A stretch of DNA of 64,000 nt, taken from assembly GCF_023716565.1 (NCBI RefSeq), contig NZ_CP071848.1:2418001-2482000 (forward strand). Reading direction: 5' to 3'. The DNA comes from Vibrio sp. SCSIO 43136 (GTDB lineage: Bacteria; Pseudomonadota; Gammaproteobacteria; Enterobacterales; Vibrionaceae). The notes under the pieces were generated by a model. It saw only the letters and a list, made by a program, of their open reading frames with translations. It searched no databases and was not told the DNA's origin. How positions within the stretch are numbered: position 1 is the stretch's first letter; each line of letters opens with the position of its first letter. Positions 1 through 9,468 of the stretch are shown piece by piece. The position numbers and the translations under genes are program-made.

Positions 1-47
1 ATAACGACAGTCAGCGTTTTTTTAATGCTATCGTTATTACTTGCCAT
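1..47 (-). CDS. nqrC: NqrC, Na+-translocating NADH-quinone reductase subunit C (5' fragment)
   Basis: Only the first 15 codons and part of a sixteenth lie in the window; the gene continues off the left edge. The visible N-terminus begins M-A-S-N-N-D and runs into a lysine/threonine stretch leading to a hydrophobic start, as expected of NqrC, the FMN-carrying periplasmic-facing subunit. The ATG at 45-47 overlaps the end of nqrB by 11 nt, consistent with translational coupling in the nqr operon. The call rests on position after nqrB plus this short match. Confidence 0.8.
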   Translation of the reverse strand, partial: MASNNDSIKKTLTVV

Positions 48-1281
48 AGCGCGCTTGTCTCCGCTTGATGTTCTTCTCAACCACTAGGTGGTCAAACAGA
101 GGTGCAAATAGGTTCGCAAATAGAATCGCCAGCATCATACCCTCTGGGTACGCTGGGTTAACCACACGAATCATCACACACATTGCACCAATCAAAATAC
201 CGTATGCCCACTTACCACGATCGGTAAATGAAGCCGATACTGGGTCCGTCGCCATAAAGAACATACCGAATGCAAAACCACCTAGAACTAGGTGCCAATG
301 CCAAGGCATGCTAAACAGTGGGTTGGTGTCTGAGCCAATGATGTTAAATAGGAATGAAGTTGCAATCATACCTAGCATCACACCCAGAATAATGCGCCAT
401 GACGCAATACCCATGTAAACAATCATCGCAGCACCTAGCATCAGTGCCAGTGTCGATACTTCACCGATTGAGCCTGGGATATTACCAATGAAGGCATCCA
501 TCCAAGTGATGGTTTCACCAGTGATGTTGTTTACTAGCGCACCTGCACCGCCTTGAGCCCACTGGCTAAGTGCTGTCGCACCTGAGAAGCCATCCGCCGC
601 AGTCCAAACTACGTCACCCGAGATTTGTGCTGGGTAAGCGAAGAATAGGAACGCACGGCCAGCCAATGCTGGGTTAAGGAAGTTACGACCAGTACCACCA
701 AAGATTTCTTTTGCAACGACTACACCAAAGGTAATACCTAGTGCAGCTTGCCAAAGTGGTAGTGTTGGCGGAACAATCAATGCAAACAGGATCGAAGTAA
801 CAAAGAAACCTTCGTTAACTTCGTGCTTACGCACCATACAGAACAGCACTTCCCAGAAACCACCAACAATAAATACTGTTGCGTAGATTGGTAGGAAGTA
901 AGTGGCCCCGAGCAGCATCTTGGTTGCCCACCCAGCTTCTGCCGATAAGGAACCTGCGATGGCCTCAGTCAACCAATAGTGCCAGTTGCCTGCGATAACA
1001 TTTGCAAGCTCGGCACCTGAATATAGGTGGTTAAGTGCAACGATAGCCTGGTGACCAGCGTTGTACATGCCCCAAAACATTGCTGGGAAAACCGCAAACC
1101 ACACCATGATCATGATACGTTTCAAGTCAACGCTGTCACGAACGTGAAGTTTTTTCTTGGTTACCAAGCCTGGGGTATAAAACAGCGTCGCTGCTGCTTC
1201 GTATAGAGCAAACCATTTCTCGTGCTTACCGCCCGGCTCGAAATGATGCTCAATATCTTCAATAAACTTTTTCAAGCCCAT
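37..1281 (-). CDS. nqrB: NqrB, Na+-translocating NADH-quinone reductase membrane subunit B
   Basis: This is the integral-membrane subunit of the sodium-pumping NADH:ubiquinone oxidoreductase, the main respiratory Na+ pump of vibrios. It binds riboflavin and a covalent FMN and forms part of the ion path. The 414-residue length is normal. Many hydrophobic helices are visible from about residue 55 onward. An SGAT motif lies at residues 233-236, where Thr236 is the expected FMN-attachment threonine. The gene follows nqrA with only 2 nt between them and overlaps the nqrC start, so it is part of one leftward transcript. Nothing is unusual. Confidence 0.98.
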   Translation of the reverse strand: MGLKKFIEDIEHHFEPGGKHEKWFALYEAAATLFYTPGLVTKKKLHVRDSVDLKRIMIMVWFAVFPAMFWGMYNAGHQAIVALNHLYSGAELANVIAGNWHYWLTEAIAGSLSAEAGWATKMLLGATYFLPIYATVFIVGGFWEVLFCMVRKHEVNEGFFVTSILFALIVPPTLPLWQAALGITFGVVVAKEIFGGTGRNFLNPALAGRAFLFFAYPAQISGDVVWTAADGFSGATALSQWAQGGAGALVNNITGETITWMDAFIGNIPGSIGEVSTLALMLGAAMIVYMGIASWRIILGVMLGMIATSFLFNIIGSDTNPLFSMPWHWHLVLGGFAFGMFFMATDPVSASFTDRGKWAYGILIGAMCVMIRVVNPAYPEGMMLAILFANLFAPLFDHLVVEKNIKRRQARYGK

Positions 1282-1283
1282 GA

Positions 1284-2624
1284 TTACCCTTCCTTCTCGA
1301 TCTTATCTAGGCACTCACGCAGCATTTCGCCGTAATCGTACTTACCTGGACATACGAAAGAACACAACGCAAGGTCTTCTTCATCTAGCTCTAATGCACC
1401 TAGAGAAACTGCACTGTCAGAGTCGCCAGCACATAGATCACGAAGTAAAAGCGTAGGCTCCATATCTAATGGCATCACTTTTTCGTAATTACCGATTGGC
1501 ACCATAGAACGGTCACTACCATTCGTGGTCGTTGTCATGTTGAACAACTGGCCTTTAAAGATATGGCTCAAGAATGTACGAGTCACAGAGAACTTGTTTT
1601 TGCCAGGCATTGCCCAACCAAACAGCTCTTTTTCGTAGCCTTCACGAAGTGCAGACACTTGCAGGTGGTAACGGCCAAGGTAGGCATGAGGGCCATCCGC
1701 TTGTGTACCACAAAGTACTGAACCAGATACCAAACGAACATCGCCAGGCATGAGTTCGCTGTCGGTTAGATCACTGACACTTGCACCCACTGTAGTGCGA
1801 ACAAGACGTGGGTTATTCACCACAGGGCCTGCTAGTGCTACAACACGGTCAGTATAAAGTTGACCCGTTAGGAAAAGTTGACCGAAAGCAATCACGTCTT
1901 GGTAGTTAATACTCCAAGCCACGTGCTCTTGGTTCACAGGATACAAGAAATGCATGTGTGTACCTGCTAACCCTGCTGGGTGAGGTCCATCAAACACATG
2001 TTCTTCTACATTTGGTTGAGTTGAGCGAGGTAGACTCTGGCCAGTTTTACATACGTAAACCTTGCCGTCCGTCAGTTTAGACAGTAGATCCAAACCTGCA
2101 ACAAAAGCGTTTTCCTGTTCTGAGATAACCACTTGAGGGTCTACTGCGTGTGGATTGGTATCCATCGCAGTCACAAAAATCGCCTGAGTTGTTGAGTCAA
2201 TTGAAGGAACCTTGCTGAACGGTCGAGTTCGCAGAGCAGTCCACATACCAGAATCAACTAATTGAGTTTTGATCACATTGCGATCAAGGTTTGCTAGTTG
2301 ATCGGCAGCGTAGCTTTCGAAAGTCACTTGGTCATCACCTGCTACTTCAATCACTACAGATTGAAGTACACGTTTTGCACCACGATTAACTTCGATAACT
2401 TTACCGCTTGCTGGAGAAGTAAACTTCACGCCTGGGTTCTTTTTGTCAACAAAAAGAACTTGGCCTTTCTTCACTTCATCACCTACGCGTGCATGCATCG
2501 TTGGACGCATACCCACGTACTCTTCGCCAAGCAAGGCGACTTTGTTGATGGTTTTCCCATCACTAATCACCTGGGATGGTCCACCAGCGATTGGCAGATC
2601 CATACCCTTCTTTATTGTAATCAT
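1284..2624 (-). CDS. nqrA: NqrA, Na+-translocating NADH-quinone reductase subunit A
   Basis: This is the cytoplasmic-side subunit of the Nqr sodium pump, involved in quinone binding, and the first gene of the nqr operon. The ATG at 2622-2624 gives the usual 446 residues and the characteristic M-I-T-I-K-K-G N-terminus. The same frame stays open upstream to a TTG at 2727-2729 and includes an ATG at 2688-2690 with a GAAGG Shine-Dalgarno 8 nt before it. The chosen start has only a weak purine stretch in front of it. The family N-terminus decides the start, but a 22-codon in-frame extension is formally possible. Confidence 0.97.
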   Translation of the reverse strand: MITIKKGMDLPIAGGPSQVISDGKTINKVALLGEEYVGMRPTMHARVGDEVKKGQVLFVDKKNPGVKFTSPASGKVIEVNRGAKRVLQSVVIEVAGDDQVTFESYAADQLANLDRNVIKTQLVDSGMWTALRTRPFSKVPSIDSTTQAIFVTAMDTNPHAVDPQVVISEQENAFVAGLDLLSKLTDGKVYVCKTGQSLPRSTQPNVEEHVFDGPHPAGLAGTHMHFLYPVNQEHVAWSINYQDVIAFGQLFLTGQLYTDRVVALAGPVVNNPRLVRTTVGASVSDLTDSELMPGDVRLVSGSVLCGTQADGPHAYLGRYHLQVSALREGYEKELFGWAMPGKNKFSVTRTFLSHIFKGQLFNMTTTTNGSDRSMVPIGNYEKVMPLDMEPTLLLRDLCAGDSDSAVSLGALELDEEDLALCSFVCPGKYDYGEMLRECLDKIEKEG

Positions 2625-3125
2625 ACGCACTTGCACTTTTTTATCGGGAATAAGATTCTTTTTACTTGCGTAACTTTTTAGACACGACATTAAGTCTGCC
2701 TTCTTTTCCGAAGGCTCTATCCAGAGCAAAAAATAACAGAAATAAGGGACAGACTTTGCGTCCGGTTTCAGCCGACACCCTGGCTAAAATCGCAACAATC
2801 CATTAAATACCCTTTCACAAAGTAAGGAAAAAGGCATTATCCGGTGCAGTAGTCTAGCATTTTTTCAAGCACTGATGCCATGACGCAATGCTCGATATAA
2901 CGGTTATTTAGTAGTAGTTGGTCAATTAATAACTCATCAAATGCGATATTTTTGAACTGCCGCACAAATGTTAAAAAGTTTAAAAATTTCCTCTGCCGTT
3001 GTTCATAAATCGACACAGAATTTCTTAAGTTTTTACGTCACTCGCACGCATTCACAAGCTAAATGGTTGTTAACTTAGATTTGTTGTTTGTTAGCGAATG
3101 ACATGCGGACAGTATAGACCATGGA
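2625..3125. other. Upstream region of the nqr operon, long leader
   Basis: This gene-free stretch of about 500 nt lies between bolA and nqrA. On the minus strand a possible promoter has TTGACC at 2920-2925 and TTATAT at 2895-2900 (spacer 19, so weak). It would give a leader of about 260 nt. The downstream part contains short GC-rich dyads between about 2740 and 2790 that could fold in the mRNA. It also contains the in-frame ATG at 2688-2690 with a good Shine-Dalgarno, which could be a short upstream reading frame or an alternative NqrA start. No terminator for bolA is obvious. Confidence 0.35.
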
Positions 3126-3443
3126 TTAAGAAGTTTTCTTACCGCCACCCATACACATCGGTGAGTCTGGTGAAACTTGGTTTTGAGCTTGCCACTCTTC
3201 TTGGGTGTAAGTGTGCATAGAAAGTGCGTGGATATGCTCAGCCAGCTCTTCGCTCAACACCTGATTCACTGCACGGTGACGAGCAATGAGACGCTGTGAT
3301 TCAAACTGATCACTCACAATGATCACTTTGAAGTGGCTTTCGCTGCCTGGAGGTACATTGTGCATGTAACTTTCGTTGATAACCTCAAGGTGTTTTGGTT
3401 CAAAAGCTTGGTGCAGCTTTTGCTCAATAATAGGTTGGATCAT
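3126..3443 (-). CDS. bolA: BolA family transcriptional/iron-sulfur related protein
   Basis: This 105-residue protein has the BolA fold signature: an N-terminal helix, a His-Phe-Lys-Val strand, and the helix with the RHRAVN motif (about residues 55-60) characteristic of BolA rather than IbaG/YrbA. BolA proteins partner with monothiol glutaredoxins in Fe-S metabolism and act as morphology and biofilm regulators in the stationary phase. The C-terminal tail after about residue 90 is Cys/Met/Gly rich (MCMGGG). The gene is divergent from rlmG. The bolA/yajG/ampG neighbourhood is shared with enterobacteria, which supports the assignment. Confidence 0.93.
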   Translation of the reverse strand: MIQPIIEQKLHQAFEPKHLEVINESYMHNVPPGSESHFKVIIVSDQFESQRLIARHRAVNQVLSEELAEHIHALSMHTYTQEEWQAQNQVSPDSPMCMGGGKKTS

Positions 3444-3598
3444 TGGGCTTCCTTTTTACTTTCTGTACAGTCATTGCTGTACTCATTCTAATGGGCTAAT
3501 ACTAACACCATCTTTCGGACACTCCATGGAAGTTTTTTGTTCCTTGTCTGGTATGGTTTTGAGACAATGGTCTAATTCAAACTCTGCCCATAGATACG

Positions 3599-4735
3599 AT
3601 GAACGCAACGCTATCACTGCTCGAACGTGAGCTAACTCTCCATCGCTTCCCCAAGCGCAATAATGAAACGCTGCAAGCGTGGAACGCAGGCGATGAATAC
3701 CTCATCACCCATGTTGAAAATGAACTCGACCTTGCACCAGAAAGCAAGATCCTGCTGCTTAATGACCACTTCGGTGCACTTGCGTGTTGGTTTGCCGATA
3801 AGTACCGAGTATTCAGCCAAAGTGATTCATATATCGCTCATCAAGCGTGCCAGCAAAACTTGGCCGAAAACCAATGCCGTTCAATCACTTTGTTGAAATC
3901 TACCGATCCGTTACCATCGGATATCGATCTGGTACTGATTCAATTGCCAAAAAACAATCGTTATTTGACTTGGCAACTGGCTCAACTCCGAAAATATCTA
4001 TCGTCATCTTGCCCTGTAATTGGTGTGAATAAGGCCAAAGAGATCCACACGTCGACACTAAAACTTATCAGCAAGTATTTAGGTGACAATACCACTTCGC
4101 TGGCTTGGAAAAAGCATCGTTTAGTATTTAGCCATGCCACTTGTGAACCTCTGCCCAATGTTGCGCCGGCGGTCGAATGGTCAGTGGCTGAACACAATAT
4201 TTCGCTTAAAAACCTACCTAATGTTTACTCTGGAGAGAGCCTAGACCTCGGTGCTCGCTTGCTGCTAGAGCATCTTCCAAACCATGACCAGTTTGATCAC
4301 ATCATCGATTTGGGCTGTGGTAATGGGGTGTTATCCGTCAAGCTAGCTAAGCTAAACCCAAGAGCAAAAATTACTAGTGTTGATGAAAGTTACATGGCAG
4401 TGGAATCTGCTCGGCAGAATCTAAACGATAACATTGGCACGAGTGAGCAATACCAATGCGTTGCCAACAACTGCTTGGATAATTTTGCCCCAATGAGCGC
4501 CGACCTTGTGGTCTGTAACCCGCCATTCCATCAACAATTAGCTATTACCGATCACATAGCTTGGCAAATGTTCTGTGATGCAAAGCAAGTTCTCACTACT
4601 GATGGAGCGTTAATTGTTATTGGCAATCGCCACCTAGGCTACGATGTAAAGTTGAAGCGTTTATTTGGCAAAGCTCAAGTCAAGACCATTGCGTCTAATA
4701 AGAAATTTGTTATTTTACAAGCTACTAAATTATAA
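3599..4735 (+). CDS. rlmG: RlmG, 23S rRNA (guanine-1835-N2)-methyltransferase
   Basis: This SAM-dependent methyltransferase modifies G1835 of 23S rRNA. The 378-residue length is normal for RlmG (RsmC is shorter). A degenerate N-terminal methyltransferase-like domain covers about residues 1-180. The catalytic domain follows, with the SAM motif DLGCGNG at 237-243, the acidic VDES at 261-264 and the catalytic NPPFH at 307-311. The N-terminal pattern with LQAW and GDEYL is typical of RlmG. The start ATG has no strong Shine-Dalgarno. The next gene, yajG, begins 36 nt after the stop without a terminator, so co-transcription is likely. Confidence 0.93.
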   Translation: MNATLSLLERELTLHRFPKRNNETLQAWNAGDEYLITHVENELDLAPESKILLLNDHFGALACWFADKYRVFSQSDSYIAHQACQQNLAENQCRSITLLKSTDPLPSDIDLVLIQLPKNNRYLTWQLAQLRKYLSSSCPVIGVNKAKEIHTSTLKLISKYLGDNTTSLAWKKHRLVFSHATCEPLPNVAPAVEWSVAEHNISLKNLPNVYSGESLDLGARLLLEHLPNHDQFDHIIDLGCGNGVLSVKLAKLNPRAKITSVDESYMAVESARQNLNDNIGTSEQYQCVANNCLDNFAPMSADLVVCNPPFHQQLAITDHIAWQMFCDAKQVLTTDGALIVIGNRHLGYDVKLKRLFGKAQVKTIASNKKFVILQATKL

Positions 4736-4771
4736 CTTCTGCATACACGGCATTAAGAAAGGAATACTCCA

Positions 4772-5347
4772 ATGAGAAAACTGATCATCGCTGCATCTAT
4801 CCTTATGTTGGCAGCCTGTGTTTCTCCTCAGCAAAAAGAAGAGCAAATCGACATCAACCCACAACCTGCTCTTAGCAACAGCCAACTTGTTGATGGTGTG
4901 AATTTTACACTTAAGAGTAAAGATCTGCGTACCGCCCAGTACGTGGCTCTAGTGCAAAGTGGACGTAAGAGCACGCAACCAATCCACGCCCGTCAAAACC
5001 TTCGCGTTGCCATTGAAACTGCGCTTTATGAGCAGCTTGTCTCACAGGGTTTCCAAATGATGGTTAACAGCAACAACACCCTAACCATTGATATTGAGAC
5101 GGCGCTTGTCAACGTATCTAATACCTTGATGGAAAACGCAATGGATGCTGAAGTGGTACTTCAGCTTACTGCAGAAACCCCTAAAGGTAAGTTTGTTAAG
5201 ACTTACACTGGCACAGGCACCAAGACCGGTGCGATGGCAGCATCGAATGATGAAATCGCTATGGTGCTAAACGATGTGATCAACCTAGTGCTTGAAGAGA
5301 TTGCTAACGACCAAGAGCTAATTGCTTACATGAAGGAACGTTTCTAA
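4772..5347 (+). CDS. yajG: YajG family lipoprotein
   Basis: This is a 191-residue predicted outer-membrane or periplasmic lipoprotein. A signal peptide ends in a LAAC lipobox with Cys16 as the lipid-attachment residue. The rest matches the YajG family, which has no established biochemical function. In enterobacteria yajG sits between bolA and ampG as here, and this conserved context is the main support. The Shine-Dalgarno AAAGGA lies before the ATG. The stop overlaps the start of the following cyclophilin gene by one base (TAATG), indicating translational coupling. Confidence 0.88.
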   Translation: MRKLIIAASILMLAACVSPQQKEEQIDINPQPALSNSQLVDGVNFTLKSKDLRTAQYVALVQSGRKSTQPIHARQNLRVAIETALYEQLVSQGFQMMVNSNNTLTIDIETALVNVSNTLMENAMDAEVVLQLTAETPKGKFVKTYTGTGTKTGAMAASNDEIAMVLNDVINLVLEEIANDQELIAYMKERF

Positions 5348-5889
5348 TGCGTAAATTTCTTCTGAGTGCTGCACTGCTTATTTGTGGTCCAGCGATGGCA
5401 CAGTCTGTCTTATTTGAAACCACATTGGGTGATTTCACGGTTGAACTTAACCAAGATGATGCGCCAATCACGGTTAAAAACTTCCTGCGCTATGTTGAAG
5501 ATGGGAGCTATGAAGGCACGATCTTCCACCGTGTTATTCCTGGCTTCATGGCCCAAGGTGGTGGCTTCAATGACAAATTGGAACGCCGCGAGACTTACCC
5601 GCCAATTAAAAATGAAGCGAGCAATGGCTTACAGAATAAGGTCGCTACGATTGCAATGGCTCGCACTGACAAACCACACACCGCAACACGTCAGTTCTTT
5701 ATTAACTTTAAGGACAACGGCTTTTTAGACTACGCCATTGGCAACGATGGTTATGCGGTATTCGGTAAAGTGACCCAAGGCTTCGAAGTCGTTGAGTCAA
5801 TGGCGACTAAGCCAACGACTAACTACGGCCCAATGCAAAATGTCCCTCGCACACCAATTGTGATCAATAAAGTGACACTTCAACCTTAA
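5347..5889 (+). CDS. Periplasmic cyclophilin-type peptidyl-prolyl cis-trans isomerase (PpiA-like)
   Basis: This 180-residue protein has an N-terminal signal peptide with cleavage expected after residue 18 or 19 (AMA/Q), placing it in the periplasm. The cyclophilin core shows the FHRVIPGFMAQGGG catalytic segment at residues 60-73, including the essential Phe-His-Arg, and the QFFIN motif about 50 residues later. It should catalyse prolyl cis-trans isomerisation of exported proteins. PpiB lacks a signal peptide, so a PpiA-type role is favoured. It is coupled to yajG by a 1-nt overlap and followed by a hairpin terminator at 5898-5923. Confidence 0.9.
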   Translation: MRKFLLSAALLICGPAMAQSVLFETTLGDFTVELNQDDAPITVKNFLRYVEDGSYEGTIFHRVIPGFMAQGGGFNDKLERRETYPPIKNEASNGLQNKVATIAMARTDKPHTATRQFFINFKDNGFLDYAIGNDGYAVFGKVTQGFEVVESMATKPTTNYGPMQNVPRTPIVINKVTLQP

Positions 5890-5897
5890 AACCAATC

Positions 5898-5923
5898 GCT
5901 GGCAACTCTTGCCAGCATTTTTC
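5898..5923 (+). terminator. Rho-independent terminator after the cyclophilin gene
   Basis: A perfect 7-bp stem (GCTGGCA / TGCCAGC, 5898-5904 and 5910-5916) with a 5-nt loop is followed by ATTTTTC. It ends just before the ampG Shine-Dalgarno, so it separates the rlmG-yajG-ppi unit from ampG or attenuates read-through. Confidence 0.75.
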
Positions 5924-5942
5924 TATGCATCAAGGAGTGTGC

Positions 5943-7313
5943 ATGTCTACACACCAATCTTGGGCGGAGACCATCCGCAGTTATTTAGATAAACGCCTGT
6001 TGTGGGTATTCATGCTCGGCTGTTCTAGCGGATTTCCTTGGGTACTCATCGGTTCTAACATGTCAGGTTGGCTGAAAGATGCAGGGCTCACTCGTGCTGC
6101 TATCGGTTACTTTGGCTCGGTATTTGCCGTTTATGCCATCAACTTTTTGTGGGCACCACTTGTTGACCGAGTCAAACTGCCACTGCTGCATAACTCACTT
6201 GGTCAGCGCCGCAGTTGGATACTTCTCTGTCAATCCATTGTTCTGATTAGCACCTTATTCATTGCTGGTGTCGACCCGGCCAATAGCCTCATGTTCACCT
6301 CAATGCTGGCACTAGGCATTGCTATTGCTTCGGCAACCCAAGACATCGCTATTGACGCCTATCGAATCGATACTTTCCCTAAATCGCAATCAAGTAAGCT
6401 GCCTCAAGCCTCAGCAATGGCCGTAATCGGTTGGTGGACAGGCTATTCTGTTCCTGGCTATCTCGCCTTTATCAATGCCGACAGCATTGGCTGGAATGGC
6501 GTCTATTATGGGATGGCTGCCATTGTTGCCCTATTGATGCTCTTTACCTTGCTCGTCGGTGAGCCCAACACTCAACGAGAAGCACTACAAAAAGAGGCAG
6601 AGGAAAGACACAGCGCTATGGTTGGTTCTCGCGCCATGGCATGGATCACGGTCACCGTGGTGGAGCCTTTCCTTGATTTCTTCAAACGCAACGGCGTTCA
6701 AGTCGCGATAACGCTGCTGCTGTTTGTATTCCTATTCAAGATTGGTGAGGCTTTCCTTGGTCGTATGTCGATTACCTTCTATAAAGAGGTCGGTTTTAGC
6801 AATGAACAGATTGGCTACTACTCTAAGCTGATTGGTTGGGGCGTTACGATCTTCTTTACTCTGGTTGGCAGCATGTTTAACGTACGCTTTGGTATCGTCA
6901 AAGGCTTGATGATTGGTGGCATTGCTATGGCATCGAGTAACTTGATGTTTGCTTGGATTGCACAAGTTGGTCCGAGTGAAGACCTTTTCCTAGCAGCAAT
7001 TTTGGTCGATAACTTCACTTCAGCGTTTTCAACCGTGGCCTTCGTATCCTTCTTAACCGTACTCACGGGACAAGCATTCTCTGCGACCCAATATGCACTG
7101 CTTGCTTCTTTGGGTAACTTCGGCCGAACCACACTCGCCTCGTTTAGTGGTGAGTTAGTCGATGCGCTTAATGGTAACTGGACACTATTTTTCGTTATCA
7201 CAGCGGTCATGGTAATTCCGAGTCTGGTGATGCTCTACTCACTGCGCCATTACTTTCACGATCTTCTTGAGCGTAGAAAGAAAGAAGATGAGCTAGAAAA
7301 ACAAACCAACTAG
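5943..7313 (+). CDS. ampG: AmpG-type muropeptide permease (MFS)
   Basis: This major-facilitator inner-membrane permease imports GlcNAc-1,6-anhydroMurNAc muropeptides for cell-wall recycling. Roughly a dozen hydrophobic helices are visible, and the N-terminal segment (RLLWVFMLGCSSGFPW) is characteristic of AmpG. The start is the ATG at 5943, preceded by AAGGAG with 5-nt spacing, giving 456 residues; an in-frame upstream codon at 5925 lies before this ribosome site and is unlikely. Position next to yajG and bolA matches the enterobacterial arrangement. A strong terminator follows the stop codon. Confidence 0.93.
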   Translation: MSTHQSWAETIRSYLDKRLLWVFMLGCSSGFPWVLIGSNMSGWLKDAGLTRAAIGYFGSVFAVYAINFLWAPLVDRVKLPLLHNSLGQRRSWILLCQSIVLISTLFIAGVDPANSLMFTSMLALGIAIASATQDIAIDAYRIDTFPKSQSSKLPQASAMAVIGWWTGYSVPGYLAFINADSIGWNGVYYGMAAIVALLMLFTLLVGEPNTQREALQKEAEERHSAMVGSRAMAWITVTVVEPFLDFFKRNGVQVAITLLLFVFLFKIGEAFLGRMSITFYKEVGFSNEQIGYYSKLIGWGVTIFFTLVGSMFNVRFGIVKGLMIGGIAMASSNLMFAWIAQVGPSEDLFLAAILVDNFTSAFSTVAFVSFLTVLTGQAFSATQYALLASLGNFGRTTLASFSGELVDALNGNWTLFFVITAVMVIPSLVMLYSLRHYFHDLLERRKKEDELEKQTN

Positions 7314-7343
7314 CCAGTCATAAAATCTTACAACTTAAACACC

Positions 7344-7372
7344 AAGCCAGCTCCTGTGAGCTGGCTTTTTTC
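7344..7372 (+). terminator. Rho-independent terminator of ampG
   Basis: A 10-bp stem (AAGCCAGCTC / GAGCTGGCTT) with a CTGT loop runs directly into a T tract. Confidence 0.92.
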
Positions 7373-7528
7373 GTTCAGCCCTACAAAACCATACATAGAT
7401 CACATTTGTTGATCACTTATATTATTGAAACTATGAGCGAAAACGTTTATCTGTCCCGATTTGGCTTGAGAATACACAGTTCAAGCCTATTATTACCCCG
7501 ATTTTACTTAGTTCCATCCAAAACACTA

Positions 7529-7550
7529 TAACGTGATCTAAATCACGAAA
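7529..7550. promoter_or_regulatory. CRP-like operator upstream of ompK
   Basis: The segment at 7532-7547 is a perfect palindrome, CGTGATCTAAATCACG, fitting the GTGA-N6-TCAC core of CRP sites. Its centre at about 7539.5 lies roughly 72 bp upstream of a plausible start inferred from a TATTAT -10 box at 7600-7605, the spacing of a class I CRP site. tsx genes in enterobacteria are cAMP-CRP/CytR controlled, so regulation of this Tsx-like porin by carbon status is a reasonable inference. The rest of the 360-nt gap from ampG to ompK shows no other clear feature. Confidence 0.7.
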
Positions 7551-7675
7551 ACGATTGCTTTATTGCAGAAATTCGACTTTTAAATTAGACAGAAGTCGCT
7601 ATTATACGCACCAATCGATAACGATGGTGACGAGTAACACACCATTACATTCACATATTGAAAGAGTATTTCCCC

Positions 7676-8452
7676 ATGCGTAAATCAGTTCTAGCTCTTA
7701 GCCTTGCGGCAGCAGCAGTAGCAGTTCCAGCACAAGCTGAATACCTATACGGTTTCGGTGGCATGTACGTTGACCACCAAAGCTGGGACCACGGTCCAAA
7801 TGCAATCAAAAATGCTAACGACCGTAACCAATTTGTTGTTGGTATCGAAGGTGGTGCAGGCTTTACTTGGGGTGAACTATACGGTTTCTACGATTACGAA
7901 AGCGTTGAAAAGAGCTCAGACAAGCGTAAAGCCTCTGTAAAAGGTCAAGCGCACGTTTACCTAGGTGACACTGGCGCAAGTCTTTACGCACAAGTTTACA
8001 ACCACGACAATGCACAGCAAAGCGAGCAAAACCGTGTTATCGGTCTTGGTTACACGAAACTGACTGGCGACAACTACTGGTTCAAGCCTTGGGTTGGTGT
8101 TCATGAAGTTAATGCTTGGTCTAACTTTGGATTTGGCGACTTCAACTTTAACGGCATGAACGGCTACATGGCTGGTTGGTCTGCAGGTTACTCATTCCAA
8201 GCTATGGGTCAAAACTTCACTCTTGTAAACTGGAACGAGATTGAGTTTGACCGTGCTGACGCTTACGCTGAAGAAATGGGCGCTAAGACGGGTCTAAACG
8301 GTGCTGCGATGCTTATCTGGAACGTAACAGATAACTTCTCTACTGGTCTAACTTACCGTTACTTCCAAAACAAGCTAGGTGTTAAGAAGGCACTTAACGA
8401 CGGCGAAGCATACGGTGACGCACTAATCTACCGCGTACAATACAACTTCTAA
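7676..8452 (+). CDS. ompK: OmpK, Tsx-like nucleoside-channel outer membrane protein
   Basis: This 258-residue outer-membrane beta-barrel has an AQA-type signal peptide of about 21 residues. The mature protein starts EYLYGFGG, has alternating aromatic strands throughout and ends in the C-terminal Asn-Phe typical of barrels. It belongs to the nucleoside-specific channel (Tsx/OmpK) family; in other vibrios OmpK is the receptor of the broad-host-range phage KVP40. The ATG at 7676 is used, since the frame upstream has no better ribosome site. Codon use looks strongly biased, as in an abundant protein. The upstream CRP-like site and the deo operon in the same window fit a nucleoside-uptake role. 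Confidence 0.93.
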   Translation: MRKSVLALSLAAAAVAVPAQAEYLYGFGGMYVDHQSWDHGPNAIKNANDRNQFVVGIEGGAGFTWGELYGFYDYESVEKSSDKRKASVKGQAHVYLGDTGASLYAQVYNHDNAQQSEQNRVIGLGYTKLTGDNYWFKPWVGVHEVNAWSNFGFGDFNFNGMNGYMAGWSAGYSFQAMGQNFTLVNWNEIEFDRADAYAEEMGAKTGLNGAAMLIWNVTDNFSTGLTYRYFQNKLGVKKALNDGEAYGDALIYRVQYNF

Positions 8453-8472
8453 TTTTAGTTGTATCATTGCTT

Positions 8473-8500
8473 AAAAATGGCGCTTTTAGCGCCATTTTTT
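8473..8500 (+). terminator. Rho-independent terminator of ompK
   Basis: A long stem pairs AAAAATGGCGC with GCGCCATTTTT around a TTTTA loop. It is symmetric enough to work in both directions. Confidence 0.92.
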
Positions 8501-8571
8501 ATGCCTATAACTTGGCATACCCTCTCCCAATCGCTATCCTTTCGCCAAGATAATTTTGCTAGGCAATCCCT

Positions 8572-9468
8572 TTGAATATTACCCTTGTTGGCCCTGGTGC
8601 TATCGGCTCACTGTGGGCAGTCAAACTTGCTCAGGCAGGGCACAACCTCTCCCTTTGGCGCAGCAAATCAACACCTAAGACAGCGATTTCTCTAGATGAT
8701 CAAACCCCAATAGCGTTTATAAGCAATGATATTGACTCTCTGCAGCAGTGTGATTTGTTGTTAGTCACGGTAAAGTCGTGGCAGTTAGCTAACGCTGTGC
8801 AGCCGTTATTGAAGCACCTAGCCCCAGAGGCCATCATTCTGCTAATGCACAACGGCATGGGAGCCGTCGATAAATTCGCTAACTTAATTAACCAACATCC
8901 GGTTGTATTAGCGACGACCACACAGGCCGCTTTAAAATCTGATGTTAACTCAGTAAAACATACGGGTTGGGGAGCCACTCAACTTGGTGGCTGGAATGAC
9001 CTAGGGAAGAAGTGTGATTTTCTTGCCGAGGTACTGAACCATGCTCTACCCGAGGTGACTTGGAATTCAAATATTGAACAAGCACTCTGGGACAAACTTA
9101 TCATCAACTGTGCGATCAATCCGCTCACTGCTATTCACCAAGTTCCTAATGGGGATCTTGCTGCAGAGAACTATCGCGAGAACTGGACCCAAGTGGTTAA
9201 TGAAGTGCACCAAGTGATGACTAAGTTGGGGCTGGTGTCAGACCTAGATAACCAGCTAAAGCGAGTGGAACAAGTGATCCACGCCACAGCCAAAAACTTG
9301 TCATCGATGCACCAAGACATCGCCCACCATCGCCGTAGTGAAGTAGACTTTATTAACGGCTATGTATGCCAAGTTGCCAAGCAGTTTGACCTAGCTACCC
9401 CGGCAAATTTATCGCTTTATCAAGCGATCAAAGACATTGAACAGTCATGGAGTCATCATGAGTCATAA
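8572..9468 (+). CDS. panE: PanE/ApbA, 2-dehydropantoate 2-reductase
   Basis: This is an NADPH-dependent ketopantoate reductase of the pantothenate/CoA pathway, 298 residues. The Rossmann motif GPGAIG lies at residues 7-12. The expected catalytic lysine is Lys175 in the ALWDKLIIN segment, with Asn179 nearby. The first codon is TTG at 8572; no ATG fits the family N-terminus, and a TAGG element lies about 7 nt upstream. The gene overlaps the start of yajL by 11 nt, and the panE-yajL pairing is also seen in E. coli. Confidence 0.92.
   Translation: MNITLVGPGAIGSLWAVKLAQAGHNLSLWRSKSTPKTAISLDDQTPIAFISNDIDSLQQCDLLLVTVKSWQLANAVQPLLKHLAPEAIILLMHNGMGAVDKFANLINQHPVVLATTTQAALKSDVNSVKHTGWGATQLGGWNDLGKKCDFLAEVLNHALPEVTWNSNIEQALWDKLIINCAINPLTAIHQVPNGDLAAENYRENWTQVVNEVHQVMTKLGLVSDLDNQLKRVEQVIHATAKNLSSMHQDIAHHRRSEVDFINGYVCQVAKQFDLATPANLSLYQAIKDIEQSWSHHES

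Noticed and set aside
65..418. Rightward open frame opposite nqrB
   Set aside because: It is antisense to a well-conserved gene, has no ribosome site and its translation resembles no protein.
456..520. Frameshift or degeneracy in the nqr or Tad genes
   Set aside because: All these genes are full length for their families with motifs intact.
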